Origin: an uncultured Bacteroidota bacterium
Lineage (GTDB): Bacteria > Bacteroidota > Bacteroidia > Bacteroidales > P3
Assembly: GCA_902766265.1 (NCBI GenBank)
Contig: CACXCY010000051.1
Location: 1 to 5,941 of the forward strand
Direction of reading: 5' to 3'
DNA: 5,941 nt
Part shown: positions 1 to 5,608 of the stretch, in pieces
How the letters are laid out: each line of letters opens with the position of its first letter
How positions within the stretch are numbered: position 1 is the first letter of the stretch
The notes under the pieces: model-generated
What the model was told of the DNA's origin: nothing
Database searches by the model: none
The model's input: only the letters and a program-made list of their open reading frames with translations
Program-made: the position numbers and the translations under genes

Positions 1-433
1 CAGTGTCCTGTGCCATCGAAACCCCATTAATTAGCAACAGCAAGACCAGCGCCACAACACGCAAATCACCATGTCGTACAAAACAAAACGGCCGTCTGTC
101 GTTACTATACGGCAGACGGTCGCTGACAAATTTCTTACAGTCCAACACGGACGCACACGCATCATATTGGTCTACAAAGCATGTCTCAGCAGCAGTTTCG
201 TTTTCAATAGCATGCAGCGACACATCGGTGTCATTATCCAGCGACTCCCGTTGCCTGCTGGCGGCAGCCATCGGAGCTACCGCGCGGTGCGATTTCTTCA
301 TCTGCAGGTCGGTCATATATGCCGACAGCCGCCCAATGGTCACCTCACGGTGTATCGAGGCAAAAGCCGCAAAGCCCTTGCGCGAAAAGCGCCGGAAGCG
401 TATTGTATTTGTATTCTGTCGAATTGCTAACAT
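1..433 (-). CDS. N-terminal part of probable TonB-dependent receptor with leader extension (runs off left edge)
   Basis: The frame opens with ATG at 433 and stays open for 144 codons to the window edge, so the gene is partial at its 3' end. Residues 12-36 (RFRRFSRKGFAAF, then EVTIGRL) match, from memory, a segment found in small Bacteroidetes proteins encoded just before TonB-dependent outer-membrane receptors, often of the cobalamin (BtuB) type. After a Cys/Asp-containing linker, residues about 124-142 form a hydrophobic stretch (RVVALVLLLLINGVSMAQ) that resembles a signal peptide with cleavage after A-Q. Leader segment and receptor signal are thus in one open frame, where I would expect two genes or a start nearer the signal. 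Only TTG or GTG could start in frame at the signal itself. A good promoter lies 23 bases upstream of the ATG. The reading frame is well supported; the receptor assignment is inferred because the barrel and plug lie outside the window. Confidence 0.55.
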   Translation of the reverse strand, partial: MLAIRQNTNTIRFRRFSRKGFAAFASIHREVTIGRLSAYMTDLQMKKSHRAVAPMAAASRQRESLDNDTDVSLHAIENETAAETCFVDQYDACASVLDCKKFVSDRLPYSNDRRPFCFVRHGDLRVVALVLLLLINGVSMAQDT

Positions 434-455
434 ATAGATTATCTTTTTCGGAATG

Positions 456-463
456 CAAAGATA
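456..463 (-). promoter_or_regulatory. Bacteroidetes-type promoter (-7 box) for the left-edge gene
   Basis: On the minus strand the sequence reads TATCTTTG followed by CATTCC, an exact match to the TAnnTTTG -7 consensus. A TTTG at 489-486, about 22 bases upstream, could be the -33 element. The transcript would begin near 450 and have a leader of only about 17 bases before the ATG at 433. Confidence 0.6.
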
Positions 464-528
464 CAACAAAAAAAAACTAATACCACAAAAAAAATCTGCT
501 TATGACATGATATGACAAATATATGTTG

Positions 529-536
529 TACTTTTG
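529..536 (+). promoter_or_regulatory. Bacteroidetes-type promoter (-7 box) for the exonuclease gene
   Basis: TACTTTTG followed by CATTCC fits the TAnnTTTG -7 consensus on the plus strand. No clear TTTG stands at the -33 distance. Transcription would start near 543 and give a leader of about 70 bases before the ATG at 612. The element is a near mirror image of the divergent promoter at 456-463. Confidence 0.5.
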
Positions 537-550
537 CATTCCGAACGTAT

Positions 551-589
551 CGGACTGGCAAGCATATAACCAACCTGCTTGTCTTACCG
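551..589 (+). promoter_or_regulatory. Possible hairpin in the exonuclease mRNA leader
   Basis: GGCAAGC (557-563) can pair with GCTTGTC (577-583), 7 pairs including one G-U, around a 13-base loop. CGG (551-553) and CCG (587-589) can extend the stem past a 3x3 internal loop. It lies between the predicted transcription start and the ATG. No riboswitch family is recognised and the stem is modest, so it may be chance. Confidence 0.2.
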
Positions 590-611
590 GCTGAGAAATA
601 TAGAAAAAAAA

Positions 612-1109
612 ATGATAAAGGACTTTGCAGCCATTGATTTCGAGACCGCCAACGGGCATCGTTCCAGCGTATGCAGCGTGGGCATCATCATCGTCAGGAA
701 CGGAGTGATGACAGATAAATTCTACCAACTCATCAAGCCAGAACCGAACTATTACAGTTGGTTCTGTCAGGAGGTGCATGGACTGGGGCACGAAGATACC
801 GACGATGCAGAAACATTTCCTACGGTGTGGGCCAAGGTAGCGCCACTGATAGAAGGGCTTCCTTTGGTAGCCCATAACAAGATGTTCGACGAAGGTTGTC
901 TGCGGGAGGTTATGCAGGTCTACCAGATGGATTGGCCGGGCTACAAGTTCTATTGCACCCTACAGGCCTCCCGCCGCAAACTGCGCTATTTGGAAAACCA
1001 TCAGTTGCATACCGTGGCAGAAGCATGTGGCTACTGCCTTGAAAACCATCACCACGCACTGGCCGACGCAGAGGCCTGTGCCGCCATCGCGATCAAGCTG
1101 GGACTTTGA
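612..1109 (+). CDS. DEDDh 3'-5' exonuclease (DnaQ / RNase T-like)
   Basis: A 165-residue protein that is almost entirely one DEDDh exonuclease domain. All three motifs are present: Exo I with D9 and E11 in AAIDFET, Exo II with D93 in LVAHNKMFDE, and Exo III with H147 and D152 in HHALADA. These are the four acidic residues and the histidine that bind two metal ions and hydrolyse the 3'-terminal phosphodiester. The short length fits a stand-alone nuclease or an epsilon-like proofreading fold without a polymerase partner; whether it acts on DNA or RNA cannot be told. The frame is open from an ATG at 579, but I start at 612 (MIKDFAAID) because the family begins about eight residues before Exo I and the 11 upstream codons look like leader. 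It converges on the WYL gene with 7 bases between stop codons and no room for a terminator. Confidence 0.9.
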   Translation: MIKDFAAIDFETANGHRSSVCSVGIIIVRNGVMTDKFYQLIKPEPNYYSWFCQEVHGLGHEDTDDAETFPTVWAKVAPLIEGLPLVAHNKMFDEGCLREVMQVYQMDWPGYKFYCTLQASRRKLRYLENHQLHTVAEACGYCLENHHHALADAEACAAIAIKLGL

Positions 1110-1116
1110 CCGCCAT

Positions 1117-2043
1117 TTATTCGTCATCTTCGGCATACATCGCCGCCATTGCTTTCGCCTCTTCCCGCAGCTCGTTGCGCAGCGACTCCGGTTTCAGCAC
1201 CTCGACGGCGCCACCCATAGCAAGGATGCGCTGCCGCAAGTCGACCGTCGGACGCACCCGCAGAGCGAAGACGGTATAATCCCCGTATTTCTTCAGTTCC
1301 ATCTGGGATTTGTGCAGAGGCAGCGACCGCACGTAGTTGGCCTGCTTGTTCGACACTTTCAGCCAGATACTTTCCACCTCCCCAATCCCGATTGTGATTC
1401 CGAAAACGCCATTGAACATCTCGTCCAAATCGAAGCTAGGGTCGCGACGGAACGTTTCCTCCTTGAGTTCGAAATGACCGATACGGTCGAGTGCATAAAT
1501 CTTATAGGGCATATCCTTCTTGTAGCGTCCTATCAGGTACCAGCGCCGTTCGTACATCTTTACAGCATAGGGCTGGAAATCGAAGTAATGGATAGCCGAG
1601 TCGGCCCAATAGGGATTGTAGTCGAACTCCACCAGACGCTGCTCTTTCAATGCCTGCAGAACGGCAGGAAGATGTTCGGTATTGGCATGCTCAATGCTGA
1701 TATACTGCGCTGCGTCTTTGCTGTCGCTGACGATGCGGTTGGCAGCGATAGAGTCGAGCAGCCAACGCCGGAAGTAGTCGTTGGCGCCGCTGTCGGCGAT
1801 ACGGTAACGATAGTCGGCACCCCGCTGATAACATTCTATCTCAATGCCGAAGATTTCTTTCACCTCATCACGGTGCCGGTGGAACGTGCGAAGGTTGTAT
1901 TTACCGCCATCGCTGATTTCATCGTCATACTCGTAGGCATCCGACACCTGGGCGAAAGTAAGCCCCACCTCCCCGCTTCTCATCAAAGTGTCCACCAGCC
2001 AGATATATTTCTTTAGCAGTTTCATCACACTATCATTTTTCAT
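1117..2043 (-). CDS. WYL-domain transcriptional regulator
   Basis: A 308-residue protein with the usual three-part layout. Residues about 7-85 are an N-terminal winged helix (KKYIWLVDTL start, then LRTFHRHRDEVKEIFGIEI). A WYL domain spans about 120-195, with the signature at 165-170 (ERRWYL) followed by IGRYKKDMPYKIYALDRI. A WCX-like C-terminal extension spans about 220-298, with WLKVS near 227 and ILAMGGAVEVL close to the end. WYL proteins bind ligands, probably nucleic-acid derived, and usually control transcription; many sit in or beside anti-phage loci. The first ATG is used; M7 (MKLLKKYIW) is also possible. The gene starts 25 bases after the displaced end of the RhuM-Fic gene, so it probably lies at the end of that transcript. 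It is a candidate ligand of the paired operator upstream, though that is inference. Confidence 0.88.
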   Translation of the reverse strand: MKNDSVMKLLKKYIWLVDTLMRSGEVGLTFAQVSDAYEYDDEISDGGKYNLRTFHRHRDEVKEIFGIEIECYQRGADYRYRIADSGANDYFRRWLLDSIAANRIVSDSKDAAQYISIEHANTEHLPAVLQALKEQRLVEFDYNPYWADSAIHYFDFQPYAVKMYERRWYLIGRYKKDMPYKIYALDRIGHFELKEETFRRDPSFDLDEMFNGVFGITIGIGEVESIWLKVSNKQANYVRSLPLHKSQMELKKYGDYTVFALRVRPTVDLRQRILAMGGAVEVLKPESLRNELREEAKAMAAMYAEDDE

Positions 2044-2068
2044 ATATGGGCGTTGTCCCTTGCGAAGC

Positions 2069-2242
2069 TTATTGATTGTTCTTGTTGATAAGGTTCACCA
2101 CCACCTTCACCATCACATCCTTTTCCTCGGGGCGGCTTTCGGCAATCATCAGCGTGAGAGCCACCAGCGTATTGTCTTCGATGCGCTTGCTGCCATCGGG
2201 ACGGTACAGTATGTGGTTGTTGTTCAAAAACCAGAGGTAAAT
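2069..2242 (-). pseudogene. Out-of-frame C-terminal remnant of the RhuM-Fic protein
   Basis: From 2242 to the TAA at 2071-2069, a different minus frame encodes IYLWFLNNNHILYRPDGSKR and continues with a block containing DNTLVALTLMIAESRPEEKD and VVVNLINKNNQ. This is the expected end of RhuM-Fic proteins (FLxxN, LYxxDGSKRI, NLVAL-like and ESRPEEK features). The 57 codons join the main frame if about 32 bases between GCC (residue 273) and ATT (2242) are removed. It has no start codon of its own in a plausible place. The main-frame stop at 2224 overlaps it. Confidence 0.75.
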
Positions 2243-3096
2243 CTGGAACGCGAACTTGATGAGCGAACCAGATTTAAGGCAGCGATACGCTTGTTACCGT
2301 CGCTGAACGAGTGGTTCTTGGTGACCAGATAGAGCAGCATCGCGGCCTTTTCCTCCACCGACGGATACAGCTCCACCCCATCGAAAGTTTGGTAAATCTG
2401 GCCGATACTGCTTTTAAACGAATCGTCCTTCTCGTTGCCGAAGAGGGCGCTCTCACCGAAACGCTCCTTCAACGACATAATGGCCTGCATGGCGTTCTCA
2501 TACGAGGCGTGAAAAGGTTCATCCTTGGTAGTCTTGTCAATGGAAAGCCGCTGATAGTCGTAGCTGTCGAGAGTATCGAGAGCATAGCTGTAGTCGGTCA
2601 CCACATTGAATAGAGCATTGGTCTCGTCGTTCGAGAGCAGCTGCTGGCTCTGTATGGTACGTCCCAGCATCCCCACCAGCTGGCGCAGATCGCCAATCTG
2701 CTCCTTGTGTATCCGCTCATTCACGGCATAGCCCTTGACCAAATAATCCTTCAAAACACGATTAGCCCATTGACGGAATTTTACACCACGCTTAGAATTG
2801 ACTCTATAGCCAACAGAAATAATCATATCCAGATTGAAGTACGAGATAACACGGGTAACTTTTCGGGCACCCTCATTTTGAACTTGTGCAATTTTTGCAC
2901 AGGTTCCATCCCGTTCAAGCTCATCTTGTTTATAGATATTATTGATGTGGCGTACAATTGATGTCCTGTCTGTCTGGAACAGCTCCGCCATCTGAGCTTG
3001 CGTCAGCCACACAGTTTCATTCTCCAACCGCACATCAATAGCGGTCTGCCCATCATCGGTTTGGTAAATGATTATCTTGTCGTTGACATTCTCCAT
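2224..3096 (-). CDS. RhuM-family / Fic (Doc-like) protein, C-terminus frameshifted
   Basis: Residues about 5-125 are a RhuM-type domain: DNA-binding-like VWLTQAQMAELFQTDRTSIVRHI (29-51), then the family block VISYFNLDMIISVGYRV (83-99) and FRQWANRVLKDYLVKGYAVN. The C-terminal half is a Fic/Doc domain whose active-site loop HSFSDGNKR (262-270) keeps the catalytic His, the acidic residue and the GNKR phosphate-binding part. Such domains transfer AMP or phosphate onto target proteins. After A273 the protein leaves the family pattern (LNLVRSSSSRSRFTSGF) and stops at 2224; the expected continuation is found in another frame just downstream. The intact protein would be about 331 residues, the usual length as I recall it. 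The frame change follows the active-site loop, within the next helix, so the truncated product is probably unstable or inactive. GC content drops to about 39% in 2761-2940, inside the RhuM half. It lies 39 bases after the 115-aa gene. Confidence 0.82.
   Translation of the reverse strand: MENVNDKIIIYQTDDGQTAIDVRLENETVWLTQAQMAELFQTDRTSIVRHINNIYKQDELERDGTCAKIAQVQNEGARKVTRVISYFNLDMIISVGYRVNSKRGVKFRQWANRVLKDYLVKGYAVNERIHKEQIGDLRQLVGMLGRTIQSQQLLSNDETNALFNVVTDYSYALDTLDSYDYQRLSIDKTTKDEPFHASYENAMQAIMSLKERFGESALFGNEKDDSFKSSIGQIYQTFDGVELYPSVEEKAAMLLYLVTKNHSFSDGNKRIAALNLVRSSSSRSRFTSGF
2239..2275 (-). repeat. Imperfect palindrome at the Fic frame disruption
   Basis: The arms 2239-2251 and 2263-2275 are inverted copies of 13 bases with 11 matches; the outer 8 (AAATCTGG / CCAGATTT) are perfect. 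The 11-base centre is unpaired. The palindrome coincides with the roughly 32 extra bases that shift the Fic frame, so it marks the mutation. It may have arisen by template switching during replication or as a small insertion. Confidence 0.6.
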
Positions 3097-3135
3097 ATTT
3101 CAATAACACAAAATGAGTCAATTTATTGCACAAAA

Positions 3136-3483
3136 CTAATCATTCATCTCCTGCAGCATGCGTCGCAAGGTCTTTATGCGTTCAATCTGTCGGGGGCATT
3201 CATCCGCGTCGAAAAACAGAGGTGCGTACTTCAATGGCAGATTCAACGCGAACCTTGCCTGCGACTGCGTCACATTGTATTTATTCATCATCAGCGTCAC
3301 ACTGTCAACCTCTTTGTCAGGGCGATTGGCAGTAAGGTCGGCTATAACCTGGGGGCTATAGCCGATCTTCTCAAAAACCGCAGTATTCTCAATGATGGCG
3401 TCGAGATATTCGGGAGTCAACTCCACCGGTTCCACCGGTTTGCAATCCACCCCGATGACCTCATAATCTACATACAGTTTCAT
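3136..3483 (-). CDS. Hypothetical 115-aa protein
   Basis: I do not recognise the family. The N-terminus (MKLYVDYEVIGVD) reads like a beta strand, followed by an acidic linker with a duplicated Pro-Val-Glu encoded by a tandem 9-bp DNA repeat (3422-3439). Two helical parts follow: YLDAIIENTAVFEKIGYSPQVIADL and MMNKYNVTQSQARFALNLPL (about 65-84), then KYAPLFFD and a basic/acidic C-terminal helix. The segment YNVTQSQARFALNLPL vaguely recalls the LSExQAxAIL helix of type II topoisomerase A subunits or a helix-turn-helix, too weakly for a call. There is no signal peptide, membrane segment or Cys cluster. It starts 6 bases after the stop of the 73-aa gene, which argues for a real, co-translated gene. 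No promoter was seen upstream. Confidence 0.7.
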   Translation of the reverse strand: MKLYVDYEVIGVDCKPVEPVELTPEYLDAIIENTAVFEKIGYSPQVIADLTANRPDKEVDSVTLMMNKYNVTQSQARFALNLPLKYAPLFFDADECPRQIERIKTLRRMLQEMND

Positions 3484-3489
3484 GTGCCT

Positions 3490-3711
3490 TCAATCCAATG
3501 GCTGATAGTCGAAATCACTTGGCGTACAGCAGGCCTTCTTGTAGTCGAAACCATACTGGCGCATATAAGCCGCTTGAATCTCTTTGGCGCCATTATAGAA
3601 AGGGGTATACGTACTGATTTGGGTTGTGACAATCACCGACATCTCCGGCGTAAGCACTTGTCCATTTGATCTTTTTACCCTCTTAGGGGTGATTTTAAAT
3701 ACTTTGCTCAT
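3490..3711 (-). CDS. Small protein of DUF6140-like type
   Basis: A 73-residue protein starting MSKVFKITPKRVKRSNGQVL, then TPEMSVIVTTQ and a helical stretch (GAKEIQAAYMRQYGFDYKKA). The pattern of basic start, short strand, E/P-x-MSVxVxT, then a helix ending in YGxDxKKA recalls small Bacteroidetes mobile-element proteins grouped as DUF6140; this is from memory. The function is unknown. It is soluble, with no signal peptide or membrane segment. It begins 26 bases after the Trp-repeat gene and ends 6 bases before the 115-aa gene, so it should share their transcript. The ATG at 3711 is the only sensible start. Confidence 0.7.
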   Translation of the reverse strand: MSKVFKITPKRVKRSNGQVLTPEMSVIVTTQISTYTPFYNGAKEIQAAYMRQYGFDYKKACCTPSDFDYQPLD

Positions 3712-3737
3712 TTGAAAATTGTTTTATAAGATGGGGG

Positions 3738-4277
3738 TTAACATTGTTCTGTCAGCTCTTTTTTGACAGATTCCACAGCTTCATTCTTGAGGTTACGATA
3801 TAGCTGTGAGTTGTTCAAAAAAGCATTTATGGGAATATACTTGCGGTAACGCTCAAAGAATTCGCGTCCTAAAAAACTATTATCCTTATCATAACTGGGG
3901 TAAATACCGATCAATTCACTCCAATCCCAATGGTCGACAAATTTGTCAACAAAAGGGAGGTCCAACTTGAGGGATGCATTGTCAGATAATTTGTGCCAGT
4001 TCCAGCGATGGATAAAATGGGCAATCACATTGGGAGTCAGCAGATATTCATTACGGCATTCCGACAATACATCCCAATCCAGACGGTCGGCCCATTTCTC
4101 CAAGAGTTTCACCGTCCAATGAATCTCACTGTTTTGGGACACATTTCTCCAATTCAGCTTGTCCGCATAACGGTCAAGCATCTCGGAGGTGAGTCCAAAA
4201 TCCGACGAAATATCGTCCCACACATCTGCGTTAACAATGCTATTCAGTGCATCGTCTTTTAATTCATTGCAATTCAT
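3738..4277 (-). CDS. Trp-rich tandem-repeat protein
   Basis: A 179-residue soluble protein built from four degenerate repeats of 25-26 residues, each with a helix and a D/N-W core: LDRYADKLNWRNVS (34-47), LEKWADRLDWDVLS (59-72), IAHFIHRWNWHKLS (85-98) and VDKFVDHWDWSELI (110-123). W43, W68, W94 and W119 mark the period. Similar repeats (LIEKYxDKWDWxxLSxN) occur in many uncharacterised bacterial proteins and probably form a helical solenoid for protein binding; that role is inferred. The C-terminal part (135-179) is not repetitive. The frame is open upstream to 4358, but I start at 4277 (MNCNELKDDA) because the upstream codons run through the promoter at 4324-4331 and translate a DNA element that is duplicated at 5558-5602. 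It is probably the first gene of a transcript that includes the next four genes. Confidence 0.78.
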   Translation of the reverse strand: MNCNELKDDALNSIVNADVWDDISSDFGLTSEMLDRYADKLNWRNVSQNSEIHWTVKLLEKWADRLDWDVLSECRNEYLLTPNVIAHFIHRWNWHKLSDNASLKLDLPFVDKFVDHWDWSELIGIYPSYDKDNSFLGREFFERYRKYIPINAFLNNSQLYRNLKNEAVESVKKELTEQC

Positions 4278-4314
4278 AGTGCTTTGTTGTTTTAAGTGAT
4301 TATATTGTTTTCTT

Positions 4315-4359
4315 TTCAAGATGCAAAAATACAGTAGCGGTATGCCACTTTGTGACACA
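4315..4359 (-). promoter_or_regulatory. Promoter/operator copy A (Trp-repeat gene)
   Basis: On the minus strand TATTTTTG (4331-4324) is a TAnnTTTG -7 box, about 46 bases before the ATG at 4277. Together with the 28 bases upstream it is 42/45 identical to the element at 5558-5602 in front of the DUF932 gene. It contains a symmetric core, on the plus strand TATGCCACTTTGTGACACA, where a -33 box would be expected. The copy starts 10 bases past the DUF932 stop codon. The outer palindrome arms of copy B are lost here, so the core, not the hairpin, is what is shared. Confidence 0.6.
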
Positions 4360-4369
4360 TGTTGAATAT

Positions 4370-5464
4370 TTATGCCATTAAAAGCGCAAATCCTTTTTGA
4401 ACCCTTTCATTGGCAGTACCGCCAACAATAGACTTGAAACGACGAGTAGCCCTTACTTCCGGCGTGTCCTTCATGGAACCAAAAACGACACTGTTGGCAT
4501 AATGTGTTGTAAGACCATTATAAAGCCATAGTTTTGTACCTCGGTTCTCGTTCTGCCCCACTCCGCTCTCTATGGAGTCCTGCAGTTCCCAAATCCTCTT
4601 TTTGGTCACCTCTGCGATTGAGTCAACGGCCTGAATGTTCCACTTATTCTGTCTTGCTTGCTCGATTTGTCGGGCTTCATCCAAAACAACAGCGGTGGCA
4701 AATTCAGCCACATCGTCATGAGTCACACGCTGCAAACGCAGATAATCCAACGAATCGACAAATTCTTTGGAATATCTTGTATGAAGGCCAAGAATCCTTT
4801 TTACTATTTCCTGATTTCCGGTATTGGTCAAATCAATCCGCTCCATAATGTTTTTTGAGTGTCGGAACGTTATCTTATTGTGCGATTGCAAAGCGGCATT
4901 CAAGCAATTTTGGCATACCAACCTGATGGGAGTGATAACAACCGTCACAGCGCACGAAGCGTCATGAGAGGTGTGAAACATCACATACTCTTCTATCCCG
5001 GAGTCGCCGCCTATCCTGTAGTTGGTAGGCATTTTGGCGGAAAAATAGATTGTCGACCCGTGATTGACTTGTCCGCATGCTTCAATTATCGGACGCCCAC
5101 CATTCACATCCGTATTACACAGAAAATCTATAAATTCGAATGCATGTACATTCTGCACAATACCATAGTCTTTACCCACCACGCCAAGAGTCTCGTCATC
5201 TCGGGTGTTTACCGTTGCCTGGTGGCTATGGACAACCATTCGTGACAACGCCGACAGTGTAATGTCTGGAGGAACTTTTCCTGTTGTCAAAAGAGAGCGC
5301 AGAACATGATCTGGCATTCTCATCAGAGGTTGTTTATCAACTAGGAAGTCTCCCTGAATAGCTTCCAGAGCTTCTTTAACGGTTACAGGAGTAGCAAAAG
5401 ATTTGAATCCCGGCACCCCTTCCCAAGCTTTTCTCGGTTCTGTTGGTGATACAATATTATCCAT
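4370..5464 (-). CDS. DUF932 phage/plasmid-like protein
   Basis: A 364-residue protein with clear DUF932 marks: LGVVGKDYGIVQN (93-105) followed by AFEFID, and TPIRLVCQNCLNAAL (178-192) followed by FRHSKNIMERI. The family is widespread on phages, plasmids and integrative elements, often near anti-restriction or defence genes; its biochemical role is not established. The length is normal and the frame is intact, with no signal peptide or membrane segment, so a cytoplasmic protein is expected. The ATG at 5464 (MDNIVSPTEPRKAWEG) suits the family start and is the first in the open frame. A promoter of the shared type lies at 5567-5574, giving a leader of about 95 bases. The next gene downstream has its own copy of that promoter right after this stop codon. 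Confidence 0.88.
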   Translation of the reverse strand: MDNIVSPTEPRKAWEGVPGFKSFATPVTVKEALEAIQGDFLVDKQPLMRMPDHVLRSLLTTGKVPPDITLSALSRMVVHSHQATVNTRDDETLGVVGKDYGIVQNVHAFEFIDFLCNTDVNGGRPIIEACGQVNHGSTIYFSAKMPTNYRIGGDSGIEEYVMFHTSHDASCAVTVVITPIRLVCQNCLNAALQSHNKITFRHSKNIMERIDLTNTGNQEIVKRILGLHTRYSKEFVDSLDYLRLQRVTHDDVAEFATAVVLDEARQIEQARQNKWNIQAVDSIAEVTKKRIWELQDSIESGVGQNENRGTKLWLYNGLTTHYANSVVFGSMKDTPEVRATRRFKSIVGGTANERVQKGFALLMA

Positions 5465-5498
5465 AGTATTGTGTGTTTAATTGTTTTGTTACTTTCAT
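5457..5498 (-). other. Possible 13-codon leader ORF overlapping the DUF932 start
   Basis: In the DUF932 leader an ATG at 5498 opens MKVTKQLNTQYYG, whose TAA (5459-5457) lies inside the first codons of the DUF932 gene. The ORF overlaps the DUF932 ATG by 8 bases. Such an arrangement could couple translation. The leader is AT-rich and a chance ORF of this size is common, so this is only a possibility. Confidence 0.2.
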
Positions 5499-5557
5499 TG
5501 ACGGCACTATATCGCAGCAAATTAAGCGGGGTTACGTTGCGTTCAACTTCCGTAGTG

Positions 5558-5608
5558 TTCAAGATGCAAAAATACAGCAGCGGTGTGCCACTTCGTGACA
5601 CACCGCTG
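5558..5608 (-). promoter_or_regulatory. Promoter/operator copy B (DUF932 gene)
   Basis: TATTTTTG on the minus strand (5574-5567) is the -7 box. Directly upstream lies a palindrome at 5578-5608: arms CAGCGGTGTG and CACACCGCTG are perfect over 10 bases, then one C/A mismatch and a further CAC/GTG pair around TTC. The palindrome takes the place of a -33 box, which fits an operator bound by a dimer. The core TGTGCCACTTCGTGACACA is shared with copy A. Confidence 0.6.

Noticed and set aside
92..119. Inverted repeat CCGTCTG/CAGACGG within the left-edge gene
   Set aside because: A 7-bp stem with a 14-base loop inside coding sequence, with no T-run. It is easily chance.
3..437. Two overlapping plus-strand ORFs at the left edge
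   Set aside because: The minus strand here has a promoter, a good start and a recognisable leader motif. The plus frames are Ser/Arg-rich with no family features.
1027..2016. Long plus-strand ORF of 329 codons opposite the WYL gene
   Set aside because: It is a complementary-frame shadow. The minus strand encodes a full WYL regulator with recognisable domains, and the plus frame has no family features.
3097..3135. Promoter for the RhuM-Fic gene
   Set aside because: TCATTTTG on the minus strand misses the -7 consensus and the only TTTG upstream is 14 bases away, too close. Read-through from the upstream gene is more likely.
2998..3669. Plus-strand ORF of 223 codons across the small genes and the RhuM start
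   Set aside because: It is a shadow that spans three minus-strand genes and their gaps. It is His/Ile-rich with no recognisable domain.
4278..4358. N-terminal extension of the Trp-repeat protein (MSQSGIPLLYFCILK)
   Set aside because: It translates the duplicated promoter/operator DNA and crosses the -7 box, so it cannot be in the mRNA from that promoter. The similar peptide at the other copy reflects conserved DNA, not protein.
5383..5601. 72-aa minus ORF starting MSRSGTPLLYFCILN
   Set aside because: It begins inside the operator palindrome, translates the promoter, then overlaps the start of the DUF932 gene in another frame. It matches no family pattern.
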